From Phoronis australis (lineage: Eukaryota; Phoronida; Phoronidae), in assembly GCA_002633005.1 (NCBI GenBank), contig NMRA01000504.1:89571-153570 (forward strand): a DNA stretch of 64,000 nucleotides. Direction: 5' to 3'. Under the pieces are notes generated by a model. That model was not told the DNA's origin, did not search any database, and was given only the letters and a program-made list of their open reading frames with translations. Of the stretch, positions 51,901 through 58,046 are shown in pieces. How positions within the stretch are numbered: the stretch's first letter is position 1; each line of letters starts with the position of its first letter. The translations under genes were made by a program, and so were the position numbers.

Positions 51901-54900
51901 TTTAATAAATAAATCAACATTAAATTGATTATTTTTGTATTAATGTATGTATCAAGGATATTTAATAGGGATGGGCTGATGATTAATTGAAAAACAATGT
52001 TTTTTTGAAAAAAGTCAAACACTCGAGTTTTGCCATATCTGATTAATGAAATAGGAAAAAGAGGGCATAATCAAAGATTGCTTTTGCGCCATTCTAACAT
52101 TTTACAAGTTGCTTAATGTCTAATTGAATCAATGTTTTTACGTTAGATTATCTAGTCGTCTCCAATCTTTGTGCTATTTCAGTAATAGGACGGCAATCTG
52201 AGTACTTGACAGTTATGAATAAAAACACAATTTTCAGTGATTCGTCACTGTTTAAACTAAAAGGGCAAATCATCTGCTGTTGGTAAACTACTTCTATTCA
52301 GTAAATGCTCGTATGCCCAGTCGTAATGAGACTTGCTTTAGGTTAGAATTTTAATGGCACATGTGGAAGGTTATTAAGTGTGAATTCATGCCAGTTGTAA
52401 TTATATGCCAGTTCTGTTGTGCTGCTTTCACAATCATGAGCCTACTCTCACTTTCTCAAGCTCGATGTGAGTATGAAGCATTTTAGTCACATCCAGTACA
52501 ATAAGGCATCTAGGGCAAAATCTCACAAATTTAGGACACAACATGGCAGACAAGTGAATTTTTTTCTCGTTCTATGATAAAAGCTAAGTAATACCTGAAG
52601 GTAATTGAGAACTTCCATTTTCAGGCTGGTTGTGGCAGCTGGCTCCCTCCTACATCCTATTCTGTTACCCCGGATTTATCCGCCCCTGTTTACACTCTAC
52701 GCTCTGTACAATGAAAAGGATGATGAACTGTACTGGGAGAGGATACAGAGGTGGAATCGTCAACCAGATATTGCACTGATGTCCTACTTGGGAGTTGATC
52801 AGTGAGTAGCGCTCCCTATTGGAGTAAAGAGGAATGATACATCAAGTCATTTGTGTTCTTTATTGTGAAGCTGACCCTTGGTTATTTAAAAATAAACAAA
52901 TTTTCTATTAGCTCATTGAAGCTTGGGTGTCAAAAATGGAAGTCTGCATATTAAAATACAGTAATTTAAACTTCATTTAGAATTTCTATGAATGGACTGC
53001 AGAACTTGATAACTAAAGATAAAATGTATTGCGTTCAGAAATTTTCCCCAATTTTTCCCTGAATGTTGAAGTCTTCATTTTTGACAAACCAGATCTTGAG
53101 CTAAGAGGTCTTGACAGAAACTTGATGTCAATTTTTATAACCAAAAAAAAGAAACAGAATTTGGTGGTCTCGGGTCAAACTTTTAAAGGACTATCAAAGT
53201 TGCAGCATTGTCCTTTTTGTTCTGATTCTTTAGAAAATATGGTCCCCTGTTCACAAATGTTTCTTCATTTCCATGGTAATCAAGGATTTCTTCAGTTCAT
53301 GGGACAGAAATTGGTATGACTCAAGACACTTTTTACATGTCTTAGTTCTTAGTGTTTTGTCCCCTTCGATGGATCAAAGGCATTCCAAAGATCAGGGAAT
53401 ATGTATTGTTTGATTCATATTTCCCGTTACCTCTTTTAGTCATAGCAACCCTGGCTTTCTTCTCAGAGACTATAACAAAAATCAATAGCGATTTATAAAT
53501 GCTAAGATGTACAACTAATAAAGCATTCACATACCGTCCAATCATAAGTCAGATCAGAGCCCTGGTCCACTGTCTGTTCAACACTTGTGAGCTGTCTGAC
53601 CAACGGTCAACCTCATCAGCCTACAGCAGATCAGATGGCAAATCTGCCTCGCCAATCAAATGTTGTATCTTTCTTCTCTTTAAAATTCAGCATCTGAACT
53701 TGGTGGAAGATATTTGAAGAAATGATATTCATGGAAATTCTTCACTTATTTAGCGCGCAATATGACTGACAAGTGAAATTTCATGTTGCCAAATTTCTCC
53801 ACGAAAATAAAGGTTAAGAAAACTCTAGTCAATTACCAGCATGGATTGTACCTTGAAGATGTCATGAAATAAATTTTGAGTAAAGTTTCTGTTACTTGCC
53901 GTAATCACCCTTTGAAAAATTTTTAAAATGATGATTTTGTCGTGCAATTAGTTTTGTGCGAAATAAGTGGAGACTTGCCTTTAGGGCTGTTCCAGCAAAA
54001 TCTGTATGGGAGGGGGGGGAAGGCACTTTTATTTTGTACCCACCGCCCATATTTTTCATTTATTTCTCCGACCCATGACCCATAATTTTTTAATTATTTT
54101 TATAGGTTGAAATATAAAATCCAATACTTGCAAACAAATTGCCTCCAGGAGGACCTGTTAAGAACTTAGATGATTGACAGACAAGAACTAGTTGTCTTGT
54201 CCAATATTGTCAAAAACTAAAGTAGCCTGTGAGCAATACTTTTGGCAGCCACCAGGTGTCTCTGTTCACCATGTGTCTATAATTTCAATGAAAATTTTTT
54301 CAATTATAAGCATCTATGAATCTCAAACTGTCTCCACAAACTCTTTTGTACTTCTATGTCAAGTGAATATTGGAACTTGTTTATCTTACTCCTCATACTT
54401 TTTATTTAAAAATCATCAATTTTCTTATATGTGTTAGCACCAGTTTAGTGTTGCATAACTTTTCAATTCAATAGGACTGCAGACTAACAGTTGGCTCAAA
54501 TCAAGTTGCCCATGACTTGATTAATGGCTTAGTGAACATATTGCACTCTGTTCACTGGCAATATGGGCTTTTTTGTATTGGGATAAGTTAGGATATTAGC
54601 CAATTGCATTTTATTGACTTTTGATTTCTTTGGAGATGTGTTCGGCTGAAGTAACCAACCTGTCAACATTAACAGGTAAAAAAATACCACTCATTTTTAA
54701 TGCATCACTTCTTACAGGAACGACCACCCATAATTTGAGTTTTTTTCTGAAGACCACCACCCATGAATTTTTATTTCTACTGCCGTCCCCCCCTCCCACA
54801 CGGATTTTACTGGAACAGCCCTTAGTAACATTTGTTGGCCATTACTGACAGAGTGTTGTCATCTGTAGGAAGTTCTGGTGTGTGGACGACTCCATTCCCC

Positions 54901-56238
54901 TACAGAGGATATCTCGTCTGAAGGATCACTGCTACGCCAGTGCAGTAGACACTCTGCAGCAGCTTAGTACCATGTTTAGTCCTGCTGACAAACTAACTGT
55001 CATTCAGCAGACCTTCGATGAGGTGACCAAGGTCAGTGGAGGGTCTTACTATTGCGATTGTTTTGGGGTGAATTTGTGTTTTTCAGTGCTTTGTTTGATT
55101 GTATAAGAATTGCAGGAGACTCAAAGAGTCAAGTGATCCAAGGTAATAGCTAATCGTTGTGAAGTTCTTTCACGTTTCATCTGAATAACTCTTACTGACT
55201 ATTTTCTATGCTAAGAAGTGCTTTTTTATTTTCTGAAATCATGGTGACTTAGGAATCTCAATTCATTCCTTTGAAACGTGTCACAATGGTTAATGATCAT
55301 GTAACTTCCGTTTTCTTCTGAAAATTCATTTCTTGCGTTGAAAAAAAATTTCTCTTCAAAAAACCTGCGGGCAACTTTCTGGTTAACAAATACACTTTTA
55401 CTAGCGATACCCAGGTAACTATGCCTTAGATTTTTTATTTACCTTCAAACAACAGAAATATCAACCATCAGAGTCCCCAAGTGGTTTGTTCACCTGACTC
55501 GCGTTGTTTACCCTGTTCTTGTTTTTCATTGTAGTCCGTACAGACCATCCTTGGTAGCGGTTATCTCTGGAACATGGATGACCTGTTCCCTGTGTTCCAG
55601 TATATCACAGTGCGAGCCCGCATCAGGCATCTGAGTGCAGAGATTCACATGATCGACGACCTGATGGAACGACACTTTGAACACGGAGAGCTGGGTATAA
55701 TGTTCACCACACTCAAGGTAATAATGTTAGAAGAATTTCCCCTCGCGGAGTTCGTCCAATATTTCATACACTGTTGTACCAGCATACCAAAACATTAGGG
55801 GTTCATTTCAGTTTCTTGGTGTCCATAAAATGATCCAAAAATCATGATTCCACAATGTACAGTGCATGCCAAAAGTATCCAGATAAATTATTAAATACTG
55901 GACATTCCCTGTCATGTCTGCTTGGCTGAAGCAAAAGTCATCATCAGAGCAGCCTTCACTCATCTCTGAGAATGAAGGTCAATTAACAGCAACCTATTTT
56001 GAGACCGTTGTCATTTGTGAGGATGTTGCTTCGGATCAAATATAACTGTCCACAAGCATTTTAGTTTCACTTCCAGTACGCTTAATTTTGAAGCTTATTT
56101 TCACACTATTCTCCGCACCTTTCACATCTTAAGGAAACGCGGTGCCTCTAATTTTTTTCATGTATAATGATTTAGATCACTCATTTTATTTTGCAGGCTT
56201 GCCATTACCAAGTTCTCAATGAGAAGATGAATATCTGA
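15702..56238 (+). CDS. ALS2: Alsin (ALS2), whole gene span as reconstructed, 29 exons
   Basis: Alsin activates Rab5 through its VPS9 domain and acts on Rac through its DH/PH module, at early endosomes and in macropinocytosis. Exons: 15702-15940, 17135-18772, 20851-20961, 21147-21240, 22073-22169, 22553-22630, 22796-22954, 24323-24494, 25266-25348, 25757-25929, 27588-27770, 29555-29683, 30085-30213, 30924-31061, 32038-32234, 32874-32939, 33936-34031, 35717-35883, 39424-39533, 40367-40444, 48512-48654, 49255-49428, 49971-50082, 51319-51476, 51768-51845, 52625-52801, 54869-55031, 55535-55717, 56197-56238. All junctions are GT-AG, and phases agree everywhere except between exons ending 25,929 and starting 27,588. 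The order is RCC1 blades, Cys-containing acidic linker, RCC1 blades, DH, PH, MORN, VPS9. These exons give about 1,788 codons; vertebrate alsin has about 1,650 residues. The start codon was not found. Confidence 0.93.
15941..17134 (+). other. Alsin intron, no further features
   Basis: AT-rich sequence between a GTTTGG donor and a CTTATTCTTGATAG acceptor. I see no repeat or exon in it. Confidence 0.6.
17135..18772 (+). CDS. ALS2: Alsin large exon: RCC1 blades 2-3 and acidic linker
   Basis: A 1,638 bp exon, phase 1 at both ends. The first ~140 codons carry two RCC1 joints ([19 protein letters not shown] and [19 protein letters not shown]) and then [12 protein letters not shown]. The next ~400 codons form an acidic, Ser/Glu-rich linker, the equivalent of the long loop inserted in the vertebrate alsin propeller but longer. 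Two motifs in it match my recollection of vertebrate alsin: a Cys pair CSEC (17,617) followed by KCPLG (17,689), and YLSKRFSDH (about 18,337). The Cys set could bind a metal, which is inference. The 3' end uses CAG|GTACTT. Confidence 0.93.
19792..20678. repeat. Direct duplication (338 bp, ~99% identical) flanking a GC-rich island
   Basis: Copy 1 is 19,792-20,129 and copy 2 is 20,341-20,678, a constant offset of 549 bp without indels and with about four substitutions (for example GGCGGAC against GGCAGAC). Between them lie an N at 20,130 and a 210 bp GC-rich segment. High identity with an ambiguous base at the joint suggests either a recent tandem duplication or two haplotypes joined during assembly. 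The repeated segment itself belongs to a dispersed family, also seen near 26,633 and 53,757. Confidence 0.85.
20131..20340. mobile_element. GC-rich palindrome-rich island, possible short inserted element
   Basis: In contrast to its AT-rich surroundings, this stretch is dense in CCGAC and GTCGG words in both orientations, such as GTCGACGGCCGGTCGTCGAC, and CCGACCGGTCGGCC near 20,307-20,320, so it can fold extensively. It encodes nothing recognisable. It could be a small foldback or MITE-like element, or a sequencing artefact at the N. No target duplication can be assigned because the flanks are themselves duplicated. Confidence 0.4.
20655..20793. repeat. 46 bp tandem repeat, about three copies
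   Basis: Units contain TTAGAAGAATTTTTACCGCA, then ATAGTTTTTTG and TCTTCAATCCCATG. The array directly follows the second copy of the 338 bp duplication and shares its terminal AGAAGAATTTTTACTGCAAT, so it probably grew out of that end. Confidence 0.75.
20851..20961 (+). CDS. ALS2: Alsin exon: basic end of the linker
   Basis: Enters in phase 1, completing a Gly codon begun at 18,772, and leaves in phase 1 before GTAAGT. It encodes a basic segment ([16 protein letters not shown]) that leads from the acidic linker back to the second set of RCC1 blades. The vertebrate protein also has basic stretches just before this point. Confidence 0.85.
21147..21240 (+). CDS. ALS2: Alsin exon: RCC1 blade re-entry
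   Basis: Phase 1 in, phase 2 out, GTGAGG donor. It encodes [18 protein letters not shown], the classic W-G-x-G-x-x-G-Q-L-G-H-G-D loop of an RCC1 repeat, very close to the corresponding vertebrate alsin segment. Confidence 0.93.
22073..22169 (+). CDS. ALS2: Alsin exon: RCC1 blade
   Basis: Starts with the last base of an Arg codon and ends in phase 0. It encodes [19 protein letters not shown], the inner strands of an RCC1 repeat. Acceptor CATATTTTGTAG, donor GTCAGG. Confidence 0.92.
22553..22630 (+). CDS. ALS2: Alsin exon: RCC1 outer loop
   Basis: A 78 bp exon, phase 0 at both ends. It encodes [15 protein letters not shown], an RCC1 loop in which the usual G-Q-L-G is altered to Y-Q-L-A. Confidence 0.9.
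22796..22954 (+). CDS. ALS2: Alsin exon: last RCC1 blades
   Basis: A 159 bp exon, phase 0 at both ends. It encodes [17 protein letters not shown] and then a [11 protein letters not shown] segment, matching the divergent last blade of alsin, where vertebrates have a similar G-LYYSG-type strand. Confidence 0.92.
23433..23540. repeat. 10-bp minisatellite (GACATTGTAT)n, ~11 copies
   Basis: Almost perfect head-to-tail copies of GACATTGTAT in an alsin intron. The homogeneity suggests recent expansion or ongoing slippage. Confidence 0.95.
24046..24322 (+). repeat. Tandem ~139 bp units duplicating the acceptor of the next alsin exon
   Basis: Units start at 24,046 and 24,184, and the real exon starts at 24,323. 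Each start follows a CCAG acceptor (TGCCAG, CTCTCGCCAG, CTCTCGCCAG) and each begins with an exon-like edge: CTGAGGTGGCTAAGCAG, GTGATGTAGCTAACCAG and GTGGGGTGGCTCAAGCA. The units also share GTGAATGTCC and GAGAAC-TTCTCTGTATAT. Only the third copy continues into conserved coding sequence; the second has an in-frame TAG. The first two are therefore decayed exon edges. Confidence 0.75.
24323..24494 (+). CDS. ALS2: Alsin exon: end of propeller and start of DH domain
   Basis: Phase 0 in, phase 1 out before GTTGGT. It encodes the final RCC1 strand and [20 protein letters not shown], matching the junction where vertebrate alsin passes into the Dbl-homology helices (LHELATTER-like). The acceptor CTCTCGCCAG is one of three tandem near-copies. 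Confidence 0.93.
25002..25211. repeat. 33-bp minisatellite, six copies, in an alsin intron
   Basis: The unit begins AACGCAATACAAACACACAC and ends CATTTCATGTG. Because 33 is a multiple of three, and stops are rare in the unit, several frames stay open on both strands, giving repeated peptides such as [11 protein letters not shown]. There is no coding signal beyond the repeat. Confidence 0.9.
25266..25348 (+). CDS. ALS2: Alsin exon: DH domain helix
   Basis: An 83 bp exon, phase 1 in, phase 0 out. It encodes [18 protein letters not shown], a short helical piece corresponding to the poorly conserved part of the alsin DH domain. The position, phases and splice sites fit; sequence similarity alone is weak. 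Confidence 0.8.
25757..25929 (+). CDS. ALS2: Alsin exon: DH domain
   Basis: Phase 0 in, phase 2 out (ATG AG|GTACAT). It encodes [19 protein letters not shown], matching the alsin-specific segment with a terminal MGGF in vertebrates. The exit phase does not fit the next recognisable exon at 27,588; see the candidate exon at 26,031. Confidence 0.88.
26031..26124 (+). CDS. ALS2: Candidate small alsin exon that repairs the reading-phase conflict (uncertain)
   Basis: The 94 bp between GATTTCAG and GTGTAG is open in the required frame and has exactly the length class needed (remainder 1) to join the phase-2 exon before it to the phase-0 exon after it. It would insert a basic stretch ([12 protein letters not shown]) into the DH domain. 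Its pyrimidine tract and donor are weak and I see no homology, so it may be chance. Confidence 0.22.
26633..26800. repeat. Dispersed repeat family member in an alsin intron
   Basis: Shares an ordered series of words with 53,757-53,975 (GTCAAATTTTTTCCAC-like, TTAAGAAAATTTTAGTCAAT, AGCATGGCTTGTAC, GATGTCATAAAA), and more distantly with the 338 bp duplication at 19,907 and 20,448. The homologous 3' end (TTTTGTGCGAAATAAGTG) appears separately at about 27,247, so something of ~430 bp may have been inserted. Confidence 0.55.
27183..27209. repeat. Short perfect hairpin
   Basis: CAGGTTGAG and CTCAACCTG are perfect 9-bp inverted copies around a 9-base loop. The hairpin lies in an alsin intron, about 380 bp before the next exon. 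No function can be assigned. Confidence 0.65.
27588..27770 (+). CDS. ALS2: Alsin exon: C-terminal DH helices
   Basis: A 183 bp exon, phase 0 at both ends. It encodes [20 protein letters not shown], equivalent to the conserved long DH helix (LFFLPIRRLHNY-like in vertebrate alsin), where exchange factors contact the GTPase. The donor GTAAGT is followed after nine bases by an array of ACTTAC-containing repeats. Confidence 0.92.
27786..28055. repeat. 19-bp minisatellite just downstream of a splice donor, ~14 copies
   Basis: The unit is ACTTACAGTAGTGGGCATG. The array begins 15 bases after the end of the alsin exon at 27,770. Eight of about 15 units keep ACTTAC exactly, the reverse complement of the neighbouring GTAAGT donor; others read ACTTCC, ACTTAA, AGTTAC or ACTTGC. 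Confidence 0.93.
29555..29683 (+). CDS. ALS2: Alsin exon: DH-PH connection
   Basis: A 129 bp exon, phase 0 at both ends. It encodes [18 protein letters not shown] and then [13 protein letters not shown], corresponding to the stretch after the DH domain with a conserved FW-pair (LGFWKTFPGK in vertebrates). Confidence 0.87.
30085..30213 (+). CDS. ALS2: Alsin exon: PH domain, N-terminal strands
   Basis: A 129 bp exon, phase 0 at both ends. It encodes [11 protein letters not shown] and [12 protein letters not shown], closely matching the vertebrate segment with RKPERRLLCES and FILFNDALVHA. Donor GTGAGT. Confidence 0.94.
30924..31061 (+). CDS. ALS2: Alsin exon: PH domain, middle strands
   Basis: A 138 bp exon, phase 0 at both ends. 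It begins [15 protein letters not shown], matching STHHVFPLATLWAE in vertebrates, and continues with strands ending in PDSAQK. Acceptor CGTCTCTTCCAG. Confidence 0.94.
31649..31754. repeat. Foldback repeat (105 bp) with a relative at 57.5 kb
   Basis: The arms start with TATTAGTCAC on the left and end with GTGACTAATA on the right, with paired GGGGTC/GACCCC and TTTGAGAACCA/TGGTTCTCAAA inside. About 27 positions per arm match. A collinear diverged copy lies at about 57,491-57,600. Confidence 0.7.
32038..32234 (+). CDS. ALS2: Alsin exon: end of PH domain and first MORN repeat
   Basis: Phase 0 in, phase 2 out before GTAAGT. It encodes [14 protein letters not shown] (the C-terminal PH helix, WLRAISQAVDQAL in vertebrates), a Ser-rich linker containing SRHASFTF, and [14 protein letters not shown], the opening of MORN repeat 1. 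Confidence 0.94.
32874..32939 (+). CDS. ALS2: Alsin exon: MORN repeat
   Basis: A 66 bp exon, phase 2 at both ends. It encodes [20 protein letters not shown], one MORN unit (W-x-D-G-x-x-Y-x-G-x-F-x-x-G-x-x-x-G). Confidence 0.93.
33936..34031 (+). CDS. ALS2: Alsin exon: MORN repeat
   Basis: A 96 bp exon, phase 2 at both ends. It encodes [13 protein letters not shown] and [15 protein letters not shown], matching the vertebrate IPNKAMNKED and GHWKEGKMCGQG segments. Confidence 0.94.
34481..34547. repeat. (AAT)n microsatellite in an alsin intron
   Basis: About 22 trinucleotide units of AAT with a few ATG and ATT variants. The open frames seen on both strands here are products of the repeat. Confidence 0.93.
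35717..35883 (+). CDS. ALS2: Alsin exon: MORN repeats
   Basis: Phase 2 in, phase 1 out. It encodes [17 protein letters not shown] and [20 protein letters not shown], two MORN units matching vertebrate alsin almost step for step. Confidence 0.95.
35884..39423 (+). other. Alsin intron of 3.5 kb, no recognised content
   Basis: AT-rich sequence with only short local duplications, such as TGATAGCCATGTGCAC repeated near 38,018 and 38,037. The 60-75 codon open frames have no recognisable family. Confidence 0.55.
39424..39533 (+). CDS. ALS2: Alsin exon: MORN repeat
   Basis: A 110 bp exon, phase 1 in, phase 0 out before GTGAGT. It encodes [17 protein letters not shown] followed by [14 protein letters not shown], matching [17 protein letters not shown] in vertebrates. 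Confidence 0.95.
40367..40444 (+). CDS. ALS2: Alsin exon: MORN repeat
   Basis: A 78 bp exon, phase 0 at both ends. It encodes [19 protein letters not shown], a MORN unit. It is followed by the gene's largest intron, 8.07 kb. Confidence 0.93.
40636..41250 (-). pseudogene. Possible decayed coding segment of unknown origin
   Basis: One minus-strand frame runs over about 600 bp, from upstream of 41,193 to 40,636, with only two stop codons (after SQAPD and after LTSSAHV). It includes phrases such as [19 protein letters not shown] and [16 protein letters not shown]. The plus strand is also fairly open, so this may be base composition rather than a gene relic. I recognise no family. Confidence 0.2.
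43880..44905. repeat. Diverged 17-bp minisatellite field (TATTCTCACCTGTGTAG)
   Basis: The cleanest part is 44,508-44,595, with units TATTCTCACCTGTGTAG. On both sides the units decay into variants such as CATATTCTCACCTGAGT over about 1 kb. The units contain CACCTG E-box words. Confidence 0.8.
46308..46692. repeat. 29-bp minisatellite, 13 copies plus a partial
   Basis: The unit begins CTCCAATGAGAAGGAAGTGT and ends ACACACACT. Copies are nearly identical. Three overlapping minus-strand frames of 140-165 codons stay open because the unit has no stop on that strand and 29 is not a multiple of three; the peptides cycle through all three frames. Confidence 0.95.
48512..48654 (+). CDS. ALS2: Alsin exon: last MORN repeat
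   Basis: Phase 0 in, phase 2 out. It encodes [15 protein letters not shown] and [12 protein letters not shown], matching the final vertebrate MORN unit (MPNGDYIEGYFSG and GIKITGTY). It ends in a Ser/His-rich stretch. Confidence 0.94.
49255..49428 (+). CDS. ALS2: Alsin exon: region between MORN repeats and VPS9
   Basis: A 174 bp exon, phase 2 at both ends. It encodes [20 protein letters not shown] and [15 protein letters not shown], matching [20 protein letters not shown] and KAWDNIAVALTTSR in vertebrates. Confidence 0.94.
49971..50082 (+). CDS. ALS2: Alsin exon: approach to the VPS9 domain
   Basis: Phase 2 in, phase 0 out. It encodes [20 protein letters not shown], matching LESLEFIPQHVGAFSVEKY in vertebrates. 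Confidence 0.93.
50129..50299. repeat. 63-bp tandem repeat, about 2.7 copies
   Basis: Units start at 50,129, 50,192 and 50,255 with AGTAGATACCTGTATTTAGA and are nearly identical, which suggests recent duplication inside an alsin intron. The array begins about 47 bases after the splice donor. Confidence 0.93.
51319..51476 (+). CDS. ALS2: Alsin exon: VPS9 domain, N-terminal part
   Basis: Phase 0 in, phase 2 out. It encodes [20 protein letters not shown], matching [20 protein letters not shown] in vertebrates, and then [13 protein letters not shown]. Confidence 0.95.
51768..51845 (+). CDS. ALS2: Alsin exon: acidic insert in the VPS9 region
   Basis: A 78 bp exon, phase 2 at both ends. It encodes [11 protein letters not shown], then an acidic tail (SSQEEREDD). 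The vertebrate protein has a comparable but longer Ser-rich insert after RFLFPELPEEG. Confidence 0.9.
52625..52801 (+). CDS. ALS2: Alsin exon: VPS9 core
   Basis: A 177 bp exon, phase 2 at both ends. It encodes [17 protein letters not shown] and [13 protein letters not shown], the conserved core of the alsin VPS9 domain (LLPRLYPPLFMLYAL and KQPDIALLGFLGV in vertebrates). Confidence 0.96.
53757..53975. repeat. Dispersed repeat family member in an alsin intron
   Basis: Collinear with 26,633-26,800 and more distantly with 19,907 and 20,448, beginning GACTGACAAGTGAAATTTCA and ending TTTTGTGCGAAATAAGTG. It lies directly upstream of the inverted-repeat element at 53,984. Confidence 0.55.
53984..54821. 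mobile_element. Inverted-repeat DNA element (838 bp), possibly PIF/Harbinger-like MITE
   Basis: The left end is GGGCTGTTCCAGCAAAATCT followed by a G-run; the right end is its inverted copy, AGATT-type GATTTTACTGGAACAGCCC preceded by a C-run. TTA flanks both sides (53,981-53,983 and 54,822-54,824), the three-base target type (TWA) known for PIF/Harbinger elements. Homology of the arms continues inwards through ACCACCCAT-type words. No transposase is encoded. The element is in an alsin intron, 47 bp from the next exon. Confidence 0.75.
54869..55031 (+). CDS. ALS2: Alsin exon: VPS9 domain
   Basis: Phase 2 in, phase 0 out. It encodes [20 protein letters not shown] and [12 protein letters not shown], matching [20 protein letters not shown] in vertebrates. 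Confidence 0.96.
55535..55717 (+). CDS. ALS2: Alsin exon: VPS9 C-terminal catalytic region
   Basis: A 183 bp exon, phase 0 at both ends. It encodes [13 protein letters not shown], the DD-x-x-P-V-x-x-Y motif typical of VPS9 exchange factors, followed by LGIMFTTLK, matching QGIMFTTLK in vertebrates. Confidence 0.96.
56197..56238 (+). CDS. ALS2: Alsin terminal coding exon
   Basis: A 42 bp exon encoding [13 protein letters not shown] and a TGA stop (56,236-56,238), matching the vertebrate end ACYYQIQREKLN. Acceptor TTTTATTTTGCAG. Confidence 0.95.
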   Translation, partial: ACHYQVLNEKMNI

Positions 56239-56895
56239 CGTCCAGTTTGATAGCAGCTTGTGAGCTGGATAGTGCTATTCTCAATGTACTTGTTGGGGTG
56301 ACTTCACAGGACATCGAAAGTAAAAAATCTGGGGTTGGGCTTTGCACCAACTGTGTGCATCTAAAACATTTGAGAAGTGGTGGGTTTGTGTCTACTCAGA
56401 CTAACAAATTCTGCTCGGCAAGTCACAGATGAGGGAGTCGTGTGTTCTGGGAGCTCATTGTTTGTAAATAAGTGTTTAGAAAGCCTTTGTCGCTGCTTCT
56501 GTATAAAGTGGAATGGGCGAGTGGTTAACAGGGAGTGGACATTTAGCTGAACATAGGTATTTGGATCAGTCACACAAATGATGGTAACGTTCTTGGGCTG
56601 GAACAGACTATAATGTGAAATTATGATTTTCAAACAGTAAAGATCTTGGATGTTGAGATGTATATTTTTCCTGTAGGTCTGCTCAATACATGTATGAATT
56701 GGTCTGTGTTAACTGGATAAAAGTTTGTGCATCAAATGATCAGTAGTTAAACATTACGTCACATTACAAGATTGTGGCTTCCTCTTTTTTGCACTTATTA
56801 GCGAGTTTTTTTACGAGCTGAGTCATCATTCACGAGACCTCCCTTCTGTTCTCTACAGTTCACTTTCTTCCAAAGATTGTTTCATATAAGGGAGA

Positions 56896-56901
56896 AATAA
56901 A
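56896..56901 (+). terminator. Candidate proximal poly(A) signal of alsin
   Basis: AATAAA in GAGAAATAAAAGTG, about 660 bp past the stop. GT-rich sequence follows within 60 bp. Not proven without transcript ends. Confidence 0.4.
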
Positions 56902-57490
56902 AGTGCAGTTGTTACGGCTGAAATTCTGTCATCTTAAGAATGGACAGTCGTGTTTCTAGTGTAAGCAATGATCAAGTGTGAGTCTTTAATCTGTACTCTA
57001 CTGGTGACTATAGCTCAGCTTGCTTGCTGGGAATTCAATGTAAATGGTACACCACTTTACACAGTAGTTTGGTGGTATCTGTGACTTGTGCTCTACATCC
57101 GCACTTCATTTATGAAATGTGTTTAATTGTGCTTAATGTGCAAAAATCCTTTGGAAATTTCTGTGGTTGTAACAAATTGTACGTCACAAAAACCAACTTC
57201 TGATTCAGATTACTTGCCATGATTATGGAGGTGATTTCATGGCTTGGAAATGGCAGTTGGCTACTGCTAAAGACCAGGTTCTACATATTGGGTTTATCTC
57301 GGCATGTCATTTACTGCACCAAACGTGGTCTCAATAGGCAAGCTGTCTGTTCTCTGTGAGCCCAGAAAACACTTTTCATCTAGTAGAGGTCGATGTTTTA
57401 GCCAATAAGTAAGTAGTCTAAATCAGATTTGCTTCTAGGACAGAATGCCGGTTTAGTCGTGGTACTACAAAACACTGCATTAATCACAAC

Positions 57491-57600
57491 TTACACTGGG
57501 TCCCAGGTTTTGAGAACAAGAATGATGCCCATTACTTAGTGGAGGAAACTGCTTCAGTCTCAAAATCCAGGACTCTTGTGACCATTACCAATGGGCCAAC
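57491..57600. repeat. Diverged copy of the 31.6 kb foldback repeat
   Basis: Aligns collinearly with 31,657-31,764: GGGTCCCAGGTTTTGAGAAC, a GATGCCCATTAC-like centre, AGGAAACTG, and GTCTCAAAATCC. The arm pairing is weaker here. Confidence 0.55.
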
Positions 57601-58011
57601 AATCAATTTCAATACACCTTCTGCAAGAGGTCACTTTTCCGTTGGTGCCATGGTGCTAACCGGTTACCACACAAGAATTCACAGGTTAGCAAACCCATGC
57701 TCGTTTTTCACATGCAGGGTATAAACGTGCAACAAGATAGAGATTTTGTCCCGCTTTTCCGTCAACCTGTTGGAGGCATATTGACATTCAATTTATTGTA
57801 TATTTGATTTGACTTGACAATTCTTCATATAGAATTTCTAAGAGAGGGCTCATAATATTTTCTGTAATCTTTATTTTTTTGTTTAGTAATTTATTCATAG
57901 TTTTGAAATTTAAATGGTTATTGCTCTAAAACTTAATATTTTGCGTGCACATTAATTTGCTTGCAGAATACACAAGTTAGTGTCAATCTGGTGGTGCTTG
58001 GCTTTGTTTAC

Positions 58012-58046
58012 AATAAAAGGGATTAAGCTGAAATAGATTCTTTATT
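58012..58046. terminator. Converging candidate poly(A) signals (plus and minus)
   Basis: AATAAA on the plus strand at 58,012-58,017 (distal alsin candidate) and AATAAA on the minus strand at 58,046-58,041 (TTTATT on plus; distal MAGUK candidate) lie about 24 bp apart. If both are used, the two transcripts would overlap at their 3' ends by several tens of bases. Confidence 0.4.

Larger units (their letters stand above)
56239..58017 (+). other. Alsin 3' untranslated and downstream region
   Basis: Two candidate poly(A) signals follow the stop: AATAAA at 56,896-56,901 and AATAAA at 58,012-58,017. The first would give a ~0.68 kb 3' UTR, the second ~1.8 kb. A diverged copy of the 31.6 kb foldback repeat lies at 57,491-57,600. 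No coding sequence is recognised. Confidence 0.5.
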
